Positions 13,809 to 22,398 of a stretch of DNA of 33,469 nucleotides are shown here, in pieces. Positions within the stretch are counted from its first letter, which is position 1. Each line of letters starts with the position of its first letter. The DNA comes from a virus. Under the pieces are notes generated by a model. It was given only the letters and a program-made list of their open reading frames with translations, ran no database searches and was not told the DNA's origin. Made by a program: the position numbers and the translations under genes. Location of the stretch: positions 1 to 33,469 of IMG/VR virus record IMGVR_UViG_3300021440_000081. One strand, written 5' to 3'.

Positions 13809-15095
13809 ATGGCTACATTAAGTGCAGGCAAAATCGTCGCAACTTATTTAGAAGAGGCGGCAAAATCATTCGAATCTCAGCGCGGCATGCTTGATTACGT
13901 TAAAGTGATGAGTCCAGACCCAGCTGAAATGCAAAACTCATCCAACAGCGTGCTTCGTCGCGTTAATCAACAAGGTGCTTCAATCGCGGGTTTTGATTTG
14001 ACTGGCCTTGAGACCGGCTTGATCCAAGAGTGCTATGTCGCTGGACTTGGCACCCCAGATAACGCCTTCGTAAGCCTTCGCGCTGACGACCTACGCGATA
14101 TTAGCTACATCCGTGATCAGGCGGTTATCGACGGCGAGAAGCGCGCAAGTGTTCTGAACAAAGCCATCACCGATTCAATCCGGTTGACCGGCTCAATGTT
14201 CTACCGCACCAACGTAACCTCTGGCTATGACGCAATCAGCCTTGCTCAAGCCGCGATGAACAAGCGCCAAATCCGCAAGTCAGGCCGCATCATGGCGTTG
14301 AATGACAGCGATTTGCAGTTGTATAGCAAAGACCTGGCTTCGCGTTCTAACTTGGTTGGCCAGCCTGAAAAGACTTACCAAACTGGCCAATTGTTCAAAC
14401 AAATAGCTGGCTTTGAGTCGGTAATTGCAAACTCGTCTCTGTCTGCCCTGGCTGGTGGTACTGACCCTGCGACTACCGTCACCGGCAACCAGTCGTTTTC
14501 ACCAATCCCAGTTGGCACCGTAACTGCTGCAACCAATACCGTGGTGAACGCCGACTACCGAACCGCAACTATCCCTGTTGCCGCTTCTGCGTCTTACAAC
14601 GTGGGCGACCGGGTGAATTTTGCAAACGGTGGCGTGACTGTTAAAGCTGTTGGCCGTGATGACAAAACCGTGACCGATGAGGCTATGAGCTTTGTTATCG
14701 TATCCAAGCCAAGCGGCACTTCTATCGAGGTGTGGCCTAAGCCCATCGCTGCTGATGACCCCGCGCTGTCAACGCTTGAAAAGGCGTATGCAAACATTAA
14801 CACCCGCATTTTGAACGCGGCCACGGTTAACCGTTTGAATACTGACAATAGCAATCAGCCCAACATTTTCTGGCAAAAAGATAGCATCGAGGTTTTTGCT
14901 GGCACTATGCCTGTTGAGAAGTTGGCTGAGTGGGGCGGCATGAAAACTGCCCGCGAGCGTTTGACTGATGACTTGTATATATACATGCTCTATGATGCAA
15001 ACATCGCAAGCCTGCAAGCCCGCTGGCGTATGTTCGTTTGGTACGGTGTCAACAACGCCCGCCCAATGGACAACGGCGCTTTCGTTAGCTTCTAA
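13809..15095 (+). CDS. Major coat protein, P22 gp5-like
   Basis: 428 residues against 430 in P22. This is the HK97-fold capsomer protein. Matching features are A-K-S-F-E-S-Q-R-G-M near 20, a D-D-L-R-D-I-S-Y region near 92, and a central inserted domain (about 220-310, V-V-N-A-D-Y-R-T-A through G-D-R-V-N-F). The C-terminal segment K-T-A-R-E-R-L-T-D-D-L-Y-I-Y-M-L-Y-D-A-N, then R-W-R-M-F-V-W-Y-G-V-N, is typical of P22-type coats. A strong terminator follows 9 bases downstream. Confidence 0.93.
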   Translation: MATLSAGKIVATYLEEAAKSFESQRGMLDYVKVMSPDPAEMQNSSNSVLRRVNQQGASIAGFDLTGLETGLIQECYVAGLGTPDNAFVSLRADDLRDISYIRDQAVIDGEKRASVLNKAITDSIRLTGSMFYRTNVTSGYDAISLAQAAMNKRQIRKSGRIMALNDSDLQLYSKDLASRSNLVGQPEKTYQTGQLFKQIAGFESVIANSSLSALAGGTDPATTVTGNQSFSPIPVGTVTAATNTVVNADYRTATIPVAASASYNVGDRVNFANGGVTVKAVGRDDKTVTDEAMSFVIVSKPSGTSIEVWPKPIAADDPALSTLEKAYANINTRILNAATVNRLNTDNSNQPNIFWQKDSIEVFAGTMPVEKLAEWGGMKTARERLTDDLYIYMLYDANIASLQARWRMFVWYGVNNARPMDNGAFVSF

Positions 15096-15102
15096 TTTCC
15101 CC

Positions 15103-15124
15103 AGGGGCTTCGGCCCCTTTTTTT
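15103..15124 (+). terminator. Strong intrinsic terminator after coat gene
   Basis: GGGGC-TTCG-GCCCC (15104-15117) followed by seven T. The UUCG tetraloop makes the hairpin very stable. It would lower transcription of the downstream neck and tail genes relative to coat. Confidence 0.9.
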
Positions 15125-15134
15125 GGATATTCCT

Positions 15135-15413
15135 ATGCCTATTCATGTTTATAAGCCAGGCGATACGCACGAAGTTGACGGTCTAAAATGTGAGATAATC
15201 ACATGCGAGATCGGAGACTACGAAGCGCACAAATCCGCTGGCTGCGTTGACGATGTTCGCGATCTTTACCCTGATTTGTACAAAAAAATGGATGCTGAAG
15301 AGCTTCAGGAAAACGGCTATGAGCCAGAAGAGCAAATCGACTTGTTAGATGCGCCCGAGTTTTTAACTCAAAACATCCCGGTTGATAAGGCCGACAAAAG
15401 CAAGAAAAAATAA
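15135..15413 (+). CDS. Small acidic protein between coat and neck genes (unknown)
   Basis: 92 residues from ATG 15135, which lies immediately after the coat terminator; an in-frame TTG at 15123 is inside the T-run and unlikely. The sequence is acidic (D-V-R-D-L-Y-P-D-L-Y, E-E-L-Q-E-N-G-Y-E-P-E-E) with a basic end (K-A-D-K-S-K-K-K). A small gene here is common in P22-like phages. It may be a head-completion or assembly helper. Confidence 0.6.
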   Translation: MPIHVYKPGDTHEVDGLKCEIITCEIGDYEAHKSAGCVDDVRDLYPDLYKKMDAEELQENGYEPEEQIDLLDAPEFLTQNIPVDKADKSKKK

Positions 15414-15428
15414 CCCAGAGGGGCCGCT

Positions 15429-16127
15429 GTGAAGACAAAAATCGAGCTAGTGAATGGTGCGTTTGCTGAGCTTCGGATCAGCGGCCTTACTTCTGCTACT
15501 GATGCAGAGGATATTGAATTAGGGCTGTCTGCGCTTGAACGCATCATGCACAGCGCCAAGCTGCCACTGCCGTACAATTTTGAAGATATTCCCGACCCAA
15601 ACACAGAGTCCGGGCTTCCTGAGCATGCAGTGCTAGCCATTGAACTCAAGCTTGCCCAGCGCCTCGCGCCTTCCTACAACAAGCCTTCCAACATTCCAGG
15701 GCTCAGCTATGAATGGTCGCAGTTAATCTCACGGCTAAATCAGCCCCGCTACCTGCAGCCATCAAACCTAATGCCTATTGGCCGTGGTAATTATGGCCAA
15801 TTCAACCAAACCAACTACATGCCAACGCCGGTTTTATTGCCGCCCGGAACTATTGAGCTAAACATTAACGATGCCGGAATGTATCAGGTTGAGTTTGGCG
15901 ATTATCTGCAGCCTGGCGAGGTTATTAGCTCCATTGTTGATACAGCAGAGGCTGGCATAACCGTTTTGAGTGATTCCATAACCGGCGACTCTTACAGCCT
16001 TGAAGTGCAGGCAGGCTCATCAACCGGGCTAACCCGCATTAAGTTGGTAATGACCGGCGACATGGGTAGCGCCCGCACGCGCTATGTGTATTTCAATATC
16101 GTTGATGGATTATCTGCCAATGGGTGA
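15429..16127 (+). CDS. Head-completion/tail accessory protein, P22 gp4-like
   Basis: 232 residues from GTG 15429 with GAGGGG upstream. The N-terminal domain (K-T-K-I-E-L-V-N-G-A-F-A-E-L-R-I-S-G-L, then L-G-L-S-A-L-E-R-I-M, then A-V-L-A-I-E-L-K-L-A-Q-R-L-A-P) matches P22 gp4, which binds under the portal ring as the first neck protein. P22 gp4 is about 166 residues. The extra C-terminal part (about 145-232) is a beta-rich domain that begins with I-N-D-A-G-M-Y-Q-V-E-F-G-D-Y and may decorate the neck. Its end overlaps the gp10-like gene by 8 bases. Confidence 0.75.
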   Translation: MKTKIELVNGAFAELRISGLTSATDAEDIELGLSALERIMHSAKLPLPYNFEDIPDPNTESGLPEHAVLAIELKLAQRLAPSYNKPSNIPGLSYEWSQLISRLNQPRYLQPSNLMPIGRGNYGQFNQTNYMPTPVLLPPGTIELNINDAGMYQVEFGDYLQPGEVISSIVDTAEAGITVLSDSITGDSYSLEVQAGSSTGLTRIKLVMTGDMGSARTRYVYFNIVDGLSANG

Positions 16128-17514
16128 GCTAACCATCCCAATCATTGGAGGCGACCAGGTGCTTGATAACGCCGATTACGCCGACGCTATACCCATCAAC
16201 ATGTTGGCCGTCATTCGCGACATTAAGGGCAACCCCGGCTATTTAATTTCGCACGATGGATTAACCCAAACGCACACCGGCCATGGCGTTGACCGTGGCG
16301 CGTTATTCAATGAGCGCTGGGGCAGATCGTTTCGTGTGTCCGGAGAAAATCTGATTGAAATTGTGGGCGGTGCGGTTGTTGTCATTGGTGATATTCCCGG
16401 CGCTGACCGAGTGCGCATGGCATACGGCTTCAACTCAATAATGATCGTTGCCAGTGGCAGCACATATCGATACGACGGCACCACATTAACGCTAATGACT
16501 GACCCGGATTTCGGCGCACCGATTGATGTTATTTGGATTGATCAGTACTACCTTTTTACCGACGGCGAAAACCTTTACCACACTGATATTGGCGACGAAA
16601 CAAGCATTAATCCGCTTAAATTTGCCACCTCTGAATTGAGCCCAGACAAAACCAAAGCCGTTGGCCGCACCCAGGATAATTTGCTGATTGCTATCAACCG
16701 ATACACGACCGAGTATTTTGTTGACCAGGCAAACGAGAATTTTGCATTTACCCGCATCAACCAAAAAGCCGTTAATTGCGGCATAGTCAGCACTGGCGGC
16801 TGGATTGAGATAGGTGGCAGGGTGTACATGCTGGGCGGTGCCAAAGGTGAGCCAGTCACATTTAAGCTTTTGGGCGCTGGGCAGGCCGAGACTGCGGCCA
16901 CAGATTATATTGAGCGCATCATCAACAGCTACAGTGAAGCAGAGTTATCCACAGCTTATTTAGAGGGACGTTCTCGCGCCCGCGATCAGCTTGTTTACAT
17001 TCAACTGACAAACCATACGTTACTGTATAACGTTTTTGTGGCCAACAAATTTGGCCCGCAGTACGCATGGAGCGAATTGCGCAGCGGAGAGGATGCCTGG
17101 CGGGCATGTAATGGGGTTTATGATACGAACTTGGGCCAGTGGATTTATGGGGATAAGCTGTGGACAACTATTGGAAAACTTGATGATACTCTGGCCTCGC
17201 ACTATGGCGATTCAGTGACCTCGCAATTTCAAACGGCTTTAATTACGATGGAATCCGTCAGCGTTTCCGATCTTGAACTAAATGTTGTCAGCGGCTACGG
17301 CGAGGACACCGCGCTTTTTGTCAGCACCACGCAAAACGGCAGCTACCATGGCGCCGAGTGGACTAAATATATCGCCATGGCACTGATGTACAACTACCGC
17401 TATATAGTCCGCCGCGTTGGCTATGTGCGCAAACAAATAGGCTTTAAATTCCGCTCGCTCAATAAGTCAAAAATAAACGTATCAGGCTTGAAGGTGACAC
17501 ACGATGGTGGATAA
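16120..17514 (+). CDS. Packaged-DNA stabilisation protein, P22 gp10-like
   Basis: 464 residues from ATG 16120; the frame is open further back to 16084, but the P22-like start (I-P-I-I-G-G-D then N-A-D-Y-A-D-A-I-P-I-N-M-L-A) fits 16120. P22 gp10 is 472 residues and forms a beta-propeller ring that plugs the neck. Visible pattern: G-Y-L-I-S-H-D-G-L-T, R-V-S-G-E-N-L, D-R-V-R-M-A-Y-G, and F-T-D-G-E-N-L-Y-H-T-D. The gene overlaps the gp4-like stop and the tail-needle start, keeping the P22 order. Confidence 0.88.
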   Translation: MGELTIPIIGGDQVLDNADYADAIPINMLAVIRDIKGNPGYLISHDGLTQTHTGHGVDRGALFNERWGRSFRVSGENLIEIVGGAVVVIGDIPGADRVRMAYGFNSIMIVASGSTYRYDGTTLTLMTDPDFGAPIDVIWIDQYYLFTDGENLYHTDIGDETSINPLKFATSELSPDKTKAVGRTQDNLLIAINRYTTEYFVDQANENFAFTRINQKAVNCGIVSTGGWIEIGGRVYMLGGAKGEPVTFKLLGAGQAETAATDYIERIINSYSEAELSTAYLEGRSRARDQLVYIQLTNHTLLYNVFVANKFGPQYAWSELRSGEDAWRACNGVYDTNLGQWIYGDKLWTTIGKLDDTLASHYGDSVTSQFQTALITMESVSVSDLELNVVSGYGEDTALFVSTTQNGSYHGAEWTKYIAMALMYNYRYIVRRVGYVRKQIGFKFRSLNKSKINVSGLKVTHDGG

Positions 17515-18163
17515 GGCTTCGCAGTATTACGTCAGCGATACAGACATTGCGCAGCTAATGGCAATCAGCGGCCTGCCTGCCAATTTTAGACAGCTATTTG
17601 CCCGCGATTATTCAGCATTAAAACGGGACGTTGGAGGCGACAAAGACGCAATTACTGCCCTTGAAGAGAGGGCTACCGATGCCGAAGATCGCCTTGATGC
17701 TGCCGAGGGTCAGATAGACATTATTGATGCCCAGATAGTTGATATAACTTTGCGAGTAACTACCGCCGAGGGCGATATTTTAGACCTGGCCCTGCGGGTA
17801 ACTCAGACCGAGAGCGATATAGCAGACAACCGCGCAGATTTTGACGATCACGTTATTGATACGACTACGCACGGAACAACCGGTGCGATAGTTGGAACCG
17901 GAAATTATGCGACAGGCGCTATAGGTGGGACTGTTTTATTGGCCGCTGCGGTGGCCGATGCAGTCGCTAGCTCCGCCAATGCCGCCCTAAATCCTAATGC
18001 TGCCGGAGTGGTATATTTGCAAGCAGACGCGGCTACATGGGTAGCGATGCTGAACGAGCACAAAACGCAAATTAATTTGCTAAAAACAGATTTAAACCTG
18101 GCAATCACCCAGTTAAACGCGCTGCTCGCATCCGAGCGAACAGCCAAACAGCTAGCGCCGTGA
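17504..18163 (+). CDS. Tail needle protein, P22 gp26-like
   Basis: 219 residues (P22 gp26 is 233). After about 50 residues comes a long coiled coil with heptad spacing (I-T-A-L-E-E-R-A-T-D-A-E-D-R-L-D-A-A-E-G-Q then repeats I-x-L-R-V-T-x-A/T-E), expected of the trimeric needle that plugs the neck and pierces the outer membrane. A non-helical middle (H-V-I-D-T-T-T-H-G-T-T-G-A-I-V-G-T-G) is followed by further helix, suggesting a fibre-type knob or hinge. Position after gp10 matches P22. Confidence 0.7.
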   Translation: MVDKASQYYVSDTDIAQLMAISGLPANFRQLFARDYSALKRDVGGDKDAITALEERATDAEDRLDAAEGQIDIIDAQIVDITLRVTTAEGDILDLALRVTQTESDIADNRADFDDHVIDTTTHGTTGAIVGTGNYATGAIGGTVLLAAAVADAVASSANAALNPNAAGVVYLQADAATWVAMLNEHKTQINLLKTDLNLAITQLNALLASERTAKQLAP

Positions 18164-18513
18164 TTAGAGACGCCACGCCGGATGATTTGGCCCACTGCCT
18201 TGACGCAGGCATGGTTAAAAATACAGGCGTACAGTTAAAAGATATTGACAAGCCAATGCTTTGTATTGAGCAAGATGGATACCGGATGTGCGCGCTGGTG
18301 TATACTTTAGGCGCTGATGCAGAAGTGCATTTAATGAGCCCAAAAGTATCAGCTATCAAATCGCGAGACCTGGCAAAAGAGCTTATAAAATACCTCGACA
18401 ATATTGGCATACAACGAATTTACACGACAATTGGCCCACAGTTTAAACGGGCCGAAAATCTAGCAAAAAAGCTAGGATTTGAAAATATAGGCGGTGAAAT
18501 ATGGCTCTTGTAG
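18160..18513 (+). CDS. GNAT-like small protein in the ejection cassette
   Basis: 117 residues. Starts I-R-D-A-T-P-D-D-L-A-H-C and ends R-A-E-N-L-A-K-K-L-G-F-E-N-I-G, both typical of GCN5-related N-acetyltransferases, but it is shorter than the usual 140-170 and the acetyl-CoA-binding R/Q-x-x-G-x-G/A loop is not evident. Comparable truncated GNAT-like proteins occur among phage internal virion proteins. The start overlaps the needle stop by 4 bases and the end overlaps the next gene, so it is expressed with virion genes. Confidence 0.55.
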   Translation: MIRDATPDDLAHCLDAGMVKNTGVQLKDIDKPMLCIEQDGYRMCALVYTLGADAEVHLMSPKVSAIKSRDLAKELIKYLDNIGIQRIYTTIGPQFKRAENLAKKLGFENIGGEIWLL

Positions 18514-19154
18514 GCGCCCTTTTTGGGGCTCAGGTAGTAGGCGGAAATCAGGCGGCTAAGGCGCAAACAAATGCTGCCAATCAGGCAACTGCGCTTAGCC
18601 GTGAGCAGTATCAACAGGGGCTTACCAAGACCGCTCCATTCCGAGAGCTTGGAATTAGTGCTATTCCTGGGTTGCAGGCGCAAATTAACCAGCCAGTGAC
18701 GCCTTTTAAATTCCGTGACGCCAATTCATTTTTAACCGACTATTTCCATGGCCCGGAATATAGCGCGCTGAACACGCAGGCGCAGGATCAGATATTGCGC
18801 AATGCTGCGGCAACTGGTGGATTTAGAAGCGGCGGCACTCAAGCTGATTTGGCTATGATAGCGCCAACGCTTGGCATACAGGCATTGCAGCGGCAAAACT
18901 CGCAGGATTTGCAGGAGTATGGTACCAATCAAGCGGCTAACTCAGACCGTTTTAATCAGCTTTATGGAATTACAAACCTTGGTGCCAACATCGCCACCGG
19001 CAACGCAAACGCCGGGGCCAATTTCGCCTCTCAGGCAGGGCAAAACGCAATGTATGCCGGTAACGCAAAGGCAGCTAATTACATGAACCGAGCAAACGCG
19101 CTAACCGGACTGGCAACCGACGCGGGCAGCTTGTTGATTAAGGGGTTGATCTAA
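18501..19154 (+). CDS. DNA ejection protein (P22 gp7-like position)
   Basis: 217 residues. Gly/Ala-rich start (M-A-L-V-G-A-L-F-G-A-Q-V-V-G-G-N-Q-A-A-K) resembles a membrane-active segment, followed by a helix (A-N-Q-A-T-A-L-S-R-E-Q-Y), then Gln/Ala/Asn-rich sequence including A-T-G-G-F-R-S-G-G-T-Q. This pattern is common in podovirus proteins that leave the capsid and help build the channel into the cell. The first of three adjacent ejection-type genes, as in P22 (gp7, gp20, gp16). Confidence 0.65.
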   Translation: MALVGALFGAQVVGGNQAAKAQTNAANQATALSREQYQQGLTKTAPFRELGISAIPGLQAQINQPVTPFKFRDANSFLTDYFHGPEYSALNTQAQDQILRNAAATGGFRSGGTQADLAMIAPTLGIQALQRQNSQDLQEYGTNQAANSDRFNQLYGITNLGANIATGNANAGANFASQAGQNAMYAGNAKAANYMNRANALTGLATDAGSLLIKGLI

Positions 19155-20404
19155 TGGCCGGGATAGTAGGCGATATAATAAGAAATGTTCAGGGTTTGCA
19201 GGGTATCGCATCCATGAAAATGCAGATGGACGAAAACAAAGCGGCTCAAGAGCGGCAGAAAATCGGCATGGATGCTCTCAATAAATATCGAGAAAGTGCT
19301 CAGCTTGGAAATCCGGATGATAACGCTTTTACAACAGCGGTTATGAACGTGCCCGATGCAGCTAAAAACGTCTTAGCGTCAATTGGCATTAAAGACACGA
19401 TGCAAAAAAAGGACGCCGCCAGCTTTGCGCTAAAGGCCGCGAATATAGTTGAATCACCTGATCAGTTTGTTGGCGCTATTGATGCGCGTATCAAATACCT
19501 GCAAGACGCGGGACGCGACCCAAAGGATTCAATCGCCTTGCGTGAGCAGTATTTGGCCGGGGATAAAGAAGGCGTGAAGCGTAACCTTAAAGGCGTTGCT
19601 GCCGCACTCGTTGGCGAGGGGACTTTAGCCCCTAAAATTTATGAATCCACGTTTGGCGAACCGGATAAAATGAGCGAGTACCAGCGCCAGCAAATTGACC
19701 TGCAAAACCGTGAGCTAAATTTGCGTGGCCAGCAATTAGCACAGCAAGCTAAAGGCCCGGACTCATATTTCACATTTGGCCAGACTGCTGGCGGTATCGT
19801 TCGCCAAAACGCACGCACCGGCCAGGTCGAGCTTGCCACCGATGCGCAGGGCAACCCAATCATTGGCGCCGCAGCAGATCCTACTTTGCAGGGCAAAATA
19901 ACTGAATCAGAAAAAACCGGTGCGCTAAATGCCGAGCGGTTCAGCGACACCAAAAAAGCGATAAAAATGAATGACCAGATTTTGGAGTATTCAAAAACTG
20001 CAGAGAAGCTATTACCGGTGGCTACCGGCTCAGGCGTAGGCGCGGCAGTTGATGCGGCAGGCCGTTTAGTTGGCGTCAGCAGCAAATCATCCGAGGCCGC
20101 AGCAAAGTTACGCACTCTGTCAGGCTGGTTAGTTTCAAACGTGCCGAGGATGGAAGGGCCTCAGTCAAACGTTGATGTTCAGAATTACCAGAAAATGGCC
20201 GGTGACATTGGCAATGAACGCCTGCCAATTGCAGAGCGCCAGGCGGCATTAACCGCCCTTGTCGGACTTATTAAAACTCAAAAAGACCTCAATTCGCAGG
20301 TTATTAGCGGAAAAATACAAAGCGTCTACACGCCCGGGCAACAACCGCAAGAACAGGCGCCAGCCGCTCAGCGTTATAAAGTAACAGTAAAGGGGCAGCA
20401 ATAA
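19154..20404 (+). CDS. DNA ejection protein (P22 gp20-like position)
   Basis: 416 residues, mostly helical and rich in Gln, Ala and Lys; P22 gp20 is 471. It has a coiled-coil-like centre (Y-Q-R-Q-Q-I-D-L-Q-N-R-E-L-N-L-R-G-Q-Q-L) and a Pro/Gln-rich tail. No enzymatic motif is seen. ATG 19154 overlaps the preceding stop; the end overlaps the next gene (AATAATG). Assigned from position and composition. Confidence 0.6.
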   Translation: MAGIVGDIIRNVQGLQGIASMKMQMDENKAAQERQKIGMDALNKYRESAQLGNPDDNAFTTAVMNVPDAAKNVLASIGIKDTMQKKDAASFALKAANIVESPDQFVGAIDARIKYLQDAGRDPKDSIALREQYLAGDKEGVKRNLKGVAAALVGEGTLAPKIYESTFGEPDKMSEYQRQQIDLQNRELNLRGQQLAQQAKGPDSYFTFGQTAGGIVRQNARTGQVELATDAQGNPIIGAAADPTLQGKITESEKTGALNAERFSDTKKAIKMNDQILEYSKTAEKLLPVATGSGVGAAVDAAGRLVGVSSKSSEAAAKLRTLSGWLVSNVPRMEGPQSNVDVQNYQKMAGDIGNERLPIAERQAALTALVGLIKTQKDLNSQVISGKIQSVYTPGQQPQEQAPAAQRYKVTVKGQQ

Positions 20405-22398
20405 TGCCAATTTATGAGGCTACCGATCCGCGCACCGGCGTGACGATAGAGCTTGAAGGCGACACGCCGCCAACTGATGCCGACCTTGATGAGATTTTTG
20501 CGGGCTTGGCTCAGCAGCCGTCGGCCTTGTCGCTTGAGCCAGCAGGAACTCAGATTCAGGGCGCAGCTGAGCCTTCCCCTGATCGTTCGCTTGGGCAGAA
20601 GGCATTAGGTGCCATTGAGACTACTGGGTCGCTAATAACAGGCGCCATCCCTGGCACTCTTATAGGCGTTCCATTTGGAGCCATTCGCGGCCTAGGTGAA
20701 TCCGTTTTATCCGGGCAATACGGCACGCAACAGGGCGCCGATTTGGTTGAGCGAAGGGCGCGGCAGGGTATGGAGTCTCTCACCTATTCGCCGCGCACCG
20801 AGGCAGGGCAGCAGTACACAGCGGCGACAGGAGAGGCCTTAGCGCCATTGGCGGCTATTCCAATCGCTGGCGGCCCTGGCGCTGGTGTGGCTGCGGCACT
20901 GGCCGCACCGGCTGCTCGTGTCGCGGGTGCCGAAGCTGCAAACCTTGGCCGTCGTGCCGGTGATGCTGCGGCACAAGCTGGGCGTTCTGTCGCTGCGGCT
21001 CCTGGGCGCTCACTTGAGGCAGTAGGACTTAGAGAGCCCGCCATTGCCGATCAATTTGCCGGGCCTGCTGGCGGTTCTGCTGCGGCAAACCTTGGCGACG
21101 TGCGCGGAGCAGTCGCGCAAAATCTGCCCGTGCCCGTTGAGCTTACCCTTGGAGCCGAGACACGCAACCCGATGCAGCTTGCGTTTGAAAAAGAGGCAAT
21201 GAAAGGCGAGTTAGGCGGCCCACTACGTCAAAGGGCAGAGGATAATATCACGCAGATCAATCAGAATTTTGACGCGATGATTGACATGACTGGCAGCCAG
21301 CTAACCTCCATGGGGCCAGGGGCAATTGGGCGTAAAGTTGTTGACACATTGGCGCAAGGTTACGACATAGCCAAAAAACGCACCAATGAGGCGTACAAGC
21401 AGGCGGAGAATTCAGGTGAGGCATTATTGCCTGTTGATATTTCTCGACCCGTAAGCATTGGTGAGGGCGATACAGCGCTAACTACATCGCTTATAGACAA
21501 CCTAAATTCATACCCAAGTGGACTGGAGACAACAAAGCTGGCCACACATGCCAAAAAGTATGCGGAAATTTTAGGCATAGCTCGCGATGATGGCACTGGA
21601 GTTTTAGTTCCACTGCCAACGAATGTTAAAACGCTCGAAAAATTCCGCCAGGAAATCGTTTCCGCCACCGGTTATGACAAGCCAGATATTCGCCAGGCAA
21701 CCATATTTAAAAAGCTAATTGACGCCCAGGTTGAACCATTGGCCGGGCCTCTATACAAGCGCGCCCGCGAGTTAAGAACACTACAGGCTAAAAAGTACGA
21801 AAACCGCGCCATAATTGCAGATTTGCTGACAAATAAACGGGGAACGGATGACCGAAAAGTTGCTATTGATCGGGTTTTTAACGAGACGGTTTTAAACGGA
21901 TCGCCTGAAGAGTTGGGGTTTTTGCGCGGGGTTATTCTTACATCAGGAAAAGGTGGCCGAGAGGCGTGGAAAGAATTACAAGGTGCCACTATCAAGCACA
22001 TTCAAGACGAGGCCACTAAGGGGATGAACACAACATCTACCGGTGAAGCCATTGTTAGCCCAGCAAAACTACATAATGCCGTGCAGGCGCTTGATAAAAA
22101 CGGAAGATTAGATTTGGTATTGGGACAAAAAAATGCAGCGCTGGTACGTGATTTAAATGACGTAGTTAAATACGTCAATACTGTACCTCCTGGGACTCTA
22201 ATTAATTCATCTGGGACGGCAGGAACTCTAATGGCAGCCATGGCTGAAGCTGGCGCTACAGGTGCTCTAACTGGTCTACCGGTTCCTGCGCTTAGCATTT
22301 TAAAAATGCTTCGCCAGCAAGTTAAAAATCAAAAACTAAAACAGAAAATTAATAGGGCACTGAATTTGCGCCCAAGCCAGCAAGGGTCAGCACAATGA
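20404..22398 (+). CDS. DNA ejection protein (P22 gp16-like position)
   Basis: 664 residues (P22 gp16 is 609). The N-terminus has the short motif E-A-T-D-P-R-T-G-V-T-I-E-L-E-G-D-T-P-P-T found at the start of several large podoviral internal virion proteins. An Ala/Gly-rich, weakly hydrophobic region (about 70-210) could insert in a membrane, and the rest is helical. A C-terminal Gly/Ala segment (T-L-M-A-A-M-A-E-A-G-A-T-G-A-L-T) precedes a basic tail. Expected to be ejected with the DNA. Confidence 0.65.
   Translation: MPIYEATDPRTGVTIELEGDTPPTDADLDEIFAGLAQQPSALSLEPAGTQIQGAAEPSPDRSLGQKALGAIETTGSLITGAIPGTLIGVPFGAIRGLGESVLSGQYGTQQGADLVERRARQGMESLTYSPRTEAGQQYTAATGEALAPLAAIPIAGGPGAGVAAALAAPAARVAGAEAANLGRRAGDAAAQAGRSVAAAPGRSLEAVGLREPAIADQFAGPAGGSAAANLGDVRGAVAQNLPVPVELTLGAETRNPMQLAFEKEAMKGELGGPLRQRAEDNITQINQNFDAMIDMTGSQLTSMGPGAIGRKVVDTLAQGYDIAKKRTNEAYKQAENSGEALLPVDISRPVSIGEGDTALTTSLIDNLNSYPSGLETTKLATHAKKYAEILGIARDDGTGVLVPLPTNVKTLEKFRQEIVSATGYDKPDIRQATIFKKLIDAQVEPLAGPLYKRARELRTLQAKKYENRAIIADLLTNKRGTDDRKVAIDRVFNETVLNGSPEELGFLRGVILTSGKGGREAWKELQGATIKHIQDEATKGMNTTSTGEAIVSPAKLHNAVQALDKNGRLDLVLGQKNAALVRDLNDVVKYVNTVPPGTLINSSGTAGTLMAAMAEAGATGALTGLPVPALSILKMLRQQVKNQKLKQKINRALNLRPSQQGSAQ

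Noticed and set aside
13809-13830. Identical first seven residues of the coat protein and the lectin-like protein (MATLSAG) as a sign of gene duplication
   Set aside because: Similarity stops after seven residues and the codons differ; the rest of the two proteins is unrelated.
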